A stretch of DNA of 64,000 nucleotides, from assembly GCA_035623985.1 (NCBI GenBank), contig DASPSJ010000109.1, forward strand, positions 1 to 64,000, given 5' to 3'. The notes beneath the pieces are model-generated. The model saw only the letters and a list, made by a program, of their open reading frames with translations. It had not been told where the DNA came from and ran no database searches. Positions 61,460-64,000 of the stretch are shown piece after piece. The translations under genes and the position numbers were made by a program. This stretch comes from DAHUYF01 sp035623985 (GTDB lineage Bacteria > Pseudomonadota > Alphaproteobacteria > ATCC43930 > CGMCC-115725). Every line of letters begins with the position of its first letter. Position 1 is the first letter of the stretch.

Positions 61460-63943
61460 TCAGGAAGTGGGCTCGCGCCCGCCCAGATAGGCTTGGCGCA
61501 AGGCCGCGTCGCGGGCGATCTCGGCGGCGGCGCCGGCGCCGACCACCCGCCCGGTCTCGAGGATATAGGCGCGATCGGCGAGCGCCAGCGCCATGGCCGC
61601 CATCTGATCGACGAGCAGCAGCGTCACCCCTTCCTCGCGCAGCTCCGCCAGCGCGGCAAACAGGCGGGCGATGACCGCCGGGGCGAGGCCGAGCGAGGGC
61701 TCGTCGAGCAGCAGCACCCGCGGCGCCGCGACGAGCCCGCGCGCCAGGACCAGCATCTGCTGTTCGCCGCCGGAGAGCAGTCCGGCGCGCTGATGCCGCC
61801 GCTCGCGCAGGATGGGAAAGCGCGCGAGCAGGCGCTCGATATCGGCCTCGACCGCGGCGCCGGAGCGCGCATAGGCGCCGAGGCGTAGATTGTCGATGAC
61901 GGCGAGATCGGGAAACACCTGGCGGCCCTCCGGCACCAGGACCACGCCTGTGCGGACGACGCGATGCGCCGGCTCTTGCGCGATGTCCACCGCGCCGACC
62001 CGTATCGTCCCGCTCACGGGCCGCAGCAAGCCGCTCACGGCGCGCATCATCGTCGATTTGCCCGCGCCATTGGCGCCGAGCACGGCCACCAGCTCGCCGG
62101 CGCGGACGTCGATCGTGATGTCTTTCAGCACCGGGACCGCGCCGTAGCCGGCCTCGAGCGCGGCGACGGACAGCGCCGGCGGCGCTTCGGCGGGCAGCGG
62201 CGAGGGCCGCGGCCGCGGCCGGACGTCGCCGTCGCCGAGATAGGCCTTGATGACCACGGGGTCGCTCTGCACCGCGGCCGGCGGTCCGGCGGCGATGCAG
62301 CGGCCGGCGTCGAGCACCACCACCCGGTCGGACAGCTCCATCACCAGCCCCATGTCGTGCTCGACCAGCACGACGGCGATGCCTGCCGCGGCGATGCGGC
62401 GAAGCTGCGCCGCCAGGCGGCGCGTATCGGCTTCGCCGAGGCCGGCGGCGGGCTCGTCGAGCAGCAGCACGGCCGGCCGCGTCGCCAGCGCGCGCGCGAT
62501 CTCGACCAGCCGCCTGTCGACATGGGCGAGATCGGCCGCGGCCCGGTCGCTCGGACCGTCATAGCCGACGAAGCGCAACAGGCTTTCGGCGCGGCGCCGC
62601 TCTTCGGCCGCGCCGCGCCCCGAGACAACGGGAAAGAGGCCGCCGAGCCGCGGCCCGCGCAGCGCCACCGCGACGTTGTCGAGAACGGAAAGCTCCGCGA
62701 AGAGCCGGCTCGTCTGGAAGGTGCGGGCGATGCCGGCGCGCGCGACCTTGTGAGGCGGCAGGCCGGCAAGCGCCTGCGCGCCCAACCACACCGCCCCCGC
62801 CTTCGGCCGGCAGAAGCCGCTGAGCAGGTTGAGCAGCGTGCTCTTGCCGGCGCCGTTGGGCCCGATGAGGCTGGTGATCTTGCCGGCTTTCGCGCGAAAC
62901 GACACGTCGGCGACGGCGCGAATGCCGCCGAAGGCGACGGTAAGCGCCTCGGCCACGAGATCGCGGCCGCTCTCGCCGCGCAGGCCGTCGCCGGCGGGCG
63001 CGGTCGCGGCGGCCCGCGGCGCGCGCGGCAGCCGCCGCGCCACGGCCCCGACGATCCCCTCCGGCGCCAGCCACAGCACCAGCAGCAGCGCCGCGCCGAA
63101 GCACAGGAGCTGATACTCGGCAAAGCGCGCGCCGAGCTGGGGCAGCAGCACGACGACGATCGCGCCGACCAGCGGGCCCGCGGTGGTGCCGGCGCCGCCG
63201 ATGATCACCACCAGCAGGAACAGGATCGACTGAAAGAAGGTGAAGCTGCTCGGCCCGATGAAACCGCTCAGCGGCGCGAAGACGGCGCCGGCAAGGCCCG
63301 CCGCCGCCGCAGACAAGGCGAAGGCGGTGATGCGCACGGCGACGAGGTTGAGGCCCAGCGACTGAGCCGCCGCTTCCGAGGCGCGCACCGCGCGCATCGC
63401 GCGTCCCCAGGCACCCTCTCGCAAGAGATGAAAGAGAGCGAGCAGGAGCGCGGCGAGCACGAGCGCGAGGATCGCCGTGTCCTTGATGGCGAAGGCGTGG
63501 CCCAAAAGCATCGGCGGCGGGATGTTCATGAGGCCGTTGGCGCCGCCGGTCAGCGAGCGCCATTCGATCGCCGCGTTCTGGACGATGAAGCCGAAGGCGA
63601 TGGTCACCATGGCGAGATAAGGTCCCGCGACGCGCAGCGCCGGCAGCGCGAGCGCGACGCCGAGCGCGCCCGCCACCGCCCCGGCGATCGGCAGGGCGAG
63701 CCAGAAATCGACGCCGTAGCGCGTCGTCAGGATCGCCGTCGCATAGGCGCCCAGCGCATAGAAGCCGACATGGCCCAGCGAGACCTGGCCCGTGAGCCCC
63801 AGCAGCACGTTGAGCCCGACGCCGACCATGGCGGTGAGGCACACCATGGCGATGAGATAGACCTGATAGCCGTTGCCGAGCCGGCAGCCGGCGACGGCCA
63901 GCGCGGCGAGCGCGGCCGACGCGGCGAGCGCGCGAGCGCTCAC
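61460..63943 (-). CDS. Fused branched-chain-type ABC transporter: LivM-LivG-LivF
   Basis: 827 residues from a GTG at 63943. Residues ~1-315 are a LivM-type permease (GLNVLLGLTGQVSLGHVGFYALGAY, then GGAGTTAGPLVGA). Residues ~330-570 are a LivG-type ATPase with Walker A GPNGAGKS and Walker B LLLDEPAAGL, but the signature is LAHVDRR instead of the LSGGQ type. Residues ~590-827 are a LivF-type ATPase with complete GANGAGKS, LLSGGEQQ and LLLDEPSLGL. In most bacteria these are three genes. It overlaps the upstream permease gene by GTGA. The substrate may be what the amidohydrolase uses. Confidence 0.88.
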   Translation of the reverse strand: MSARALAASAALAALAVAGCRLGNGYQVYLIAMVCLTAMVGVGLNVLLGLTGQVSLGHVGFYALGAYATAILTTRYGVDFWLALPIAGAVAGALGVALALPALRVAGPYLAMVTIAFGFIVQNAAIEWRSLTGGANGLMNIPPPMLLGHAFAIKDTAILALVLAALLLALFHLLREGAWGRAMRAVRASEAAAQSLGLNLVAVRITAFALSAAAAGLAGAVFAPLSGFIGPSSFTFFQSILFLLVVIIGGAGTTAGPLVGAIVVVLLPQLGARFAEYQLLCFGAALLLVLWLAPEGIVGAVARRLPRAPRAAATAPAGDGLRGESGRDLVAEALTVAFGGIRAVADVSFRAKAGKITSLIGPNGAGKSTLLNLLSGFCRPKAGAVWLGAQALAGLPPHKVARAGIARTFQTSRLFAELSVLDNVAVALRGPRLGGLFPVVSGRGAAEERRRAESLLRFVGYDGPSDRAAADLAHVDRRLVEIARALATRPAVLLLDEPAAGLGEADTRRLAAQLRRIAAAGIAVVLVEHDMGLVMELSDRVVVLDAGRCIAAGPPAAVQSDPVVIKAYLGDGDVRPRPRPSPLPAEAPPALSVAALEAGYGAVPVLKDITIDVRAGELVAVLGANGAGKSTMMRAVSGLLRPVSGTIRVGAVDIAQEPAHRVVRTGVVLVPEGRQVFPDLAVIDNLRLGAYARSGAAVEADIERLLARFPILRERRHQRAGLLSGGEQQMLVLARGLVAAPRVLLLDEPSLGLAPAVIARLFAALAELREEGVTLLLVDQMAAMALALADRAYILETGRVVGAGAAAEIARDAALRQAYLGGREPTS

Positions 63944-64000
63944 AGCTTCCGCGTCCCCGCGGCGCCGAGCAGGCCGTTCGGCATCGCCGCCAGCGCCAGG
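63940..64000 (-). CDS. C-terminal end of a LivH-type permease (partial)
   Basis: Only the last 19 residues are in the window (LALAAMPNGLLGAAGTRKL). The ending PNGLLG is typical of LivH permeases, and the gene overlaps the start of the fused LivM-G-F gene by four bases. The rest lies beyond the right edge. Confidence 0.7.
   Translation of the reverse strand, partial: LALAAMPNGLLGAAGTRKL

Noticed and set aside
60087..61490. A 467-codon plus-strand open frame over the amidohydrolase
   Set aside because: Antisense of a conserved metalloenzyme; no homologous features.

Overview
The window reads as high-GC alphaproteobacterial chromosome, probably Rhodospirillales-like. The evidence is the rpsP-rimM-trmD-rplS operon running into leuCDB, an Ala-rich tail on S16, strong purine-rich ribosome binding sites, and many ATGA or GTGA gene overlaps. 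I cannot name a genus. No tRNA, rRNA or CRISPR array was recognised.

Layout. 0-5.4 kb: ribosomal/tRNA-modification operon and leucine biosynthesis. 5.4-50.7 kb: a long accessory stretch between leuB and asd, two genes I recall as usually close together in this class. In order it holds: a YkgJ-type metal-cluster protein and two uncharacterised proteins, one a membrane P-loop NTPase; a molybdenum-storage-protein operon (methyltransferase-mosB-mosA) divergent from a split chromate-family transporter; an IS1-like transposase remnant; a hipBA module; an aldo/keto reductase and a FadR-type regulator; a fatty-acid-tailoring cluster at 17.5-26.9 kb (Mpo1-like protein, two tandem SyrP-like dioxygenases, desaturase, ACP, cyclopropane-synthase-like methyltransferase, P450, type II thioesterase, fatty-acyl-AMP ligase); a 2-hydroxyacid module at 27.0-36.9 kb joining glycolate/lactate oxidase GlcDEF, an AEC carrier and the complete nickel-pincer racemase set larA-C-E-B; a glycosyltransferase, two hotdog thioesterases and an ADP-forming acyl-CoA ligase; an ECF sigma factor, an MFS carrier and a membrane histidine kinase; and a CqsA/CqsS-like quorum-sensing pair at 47.5-50.1 kb whose sensor lacks the phospho-accepting histidine.

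50.8-64 kb: asd, then a visibly AT-richer segment with a dCTP deaminase and a small partner, then a 7.1-kb island. The island is bounded by two copies of the 3' end of an amidohydrolase gene (279 bp, differing at five positions by my count). It carries a 1346-residue protein (Xre-type HTH, PD-(D/E)xK-like nuclease signature, long helical remainder) divergent from a Fic protein. Between the two lie a perfect 8-bp inverted repeat and an iteron-like series of 24-bp direct repeats. A frameshifted PIN-like remnant follows. The window ends with the intact amidohydrolase and a branched-chain-type ABC transporter whose permease and two ATPases are fused.

Most novel-looking elements: the HTH-nuclease/Fic island with its repeat array, the CqsA/pseudokinase-CqsS pair, the fatty-acid cluster, the MoSto/CHR neighbourhood, and a ~200-bp nested inverted-repeat element upstream of the P450. 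Family assignments come from motifs read by eye; no database search was possible.
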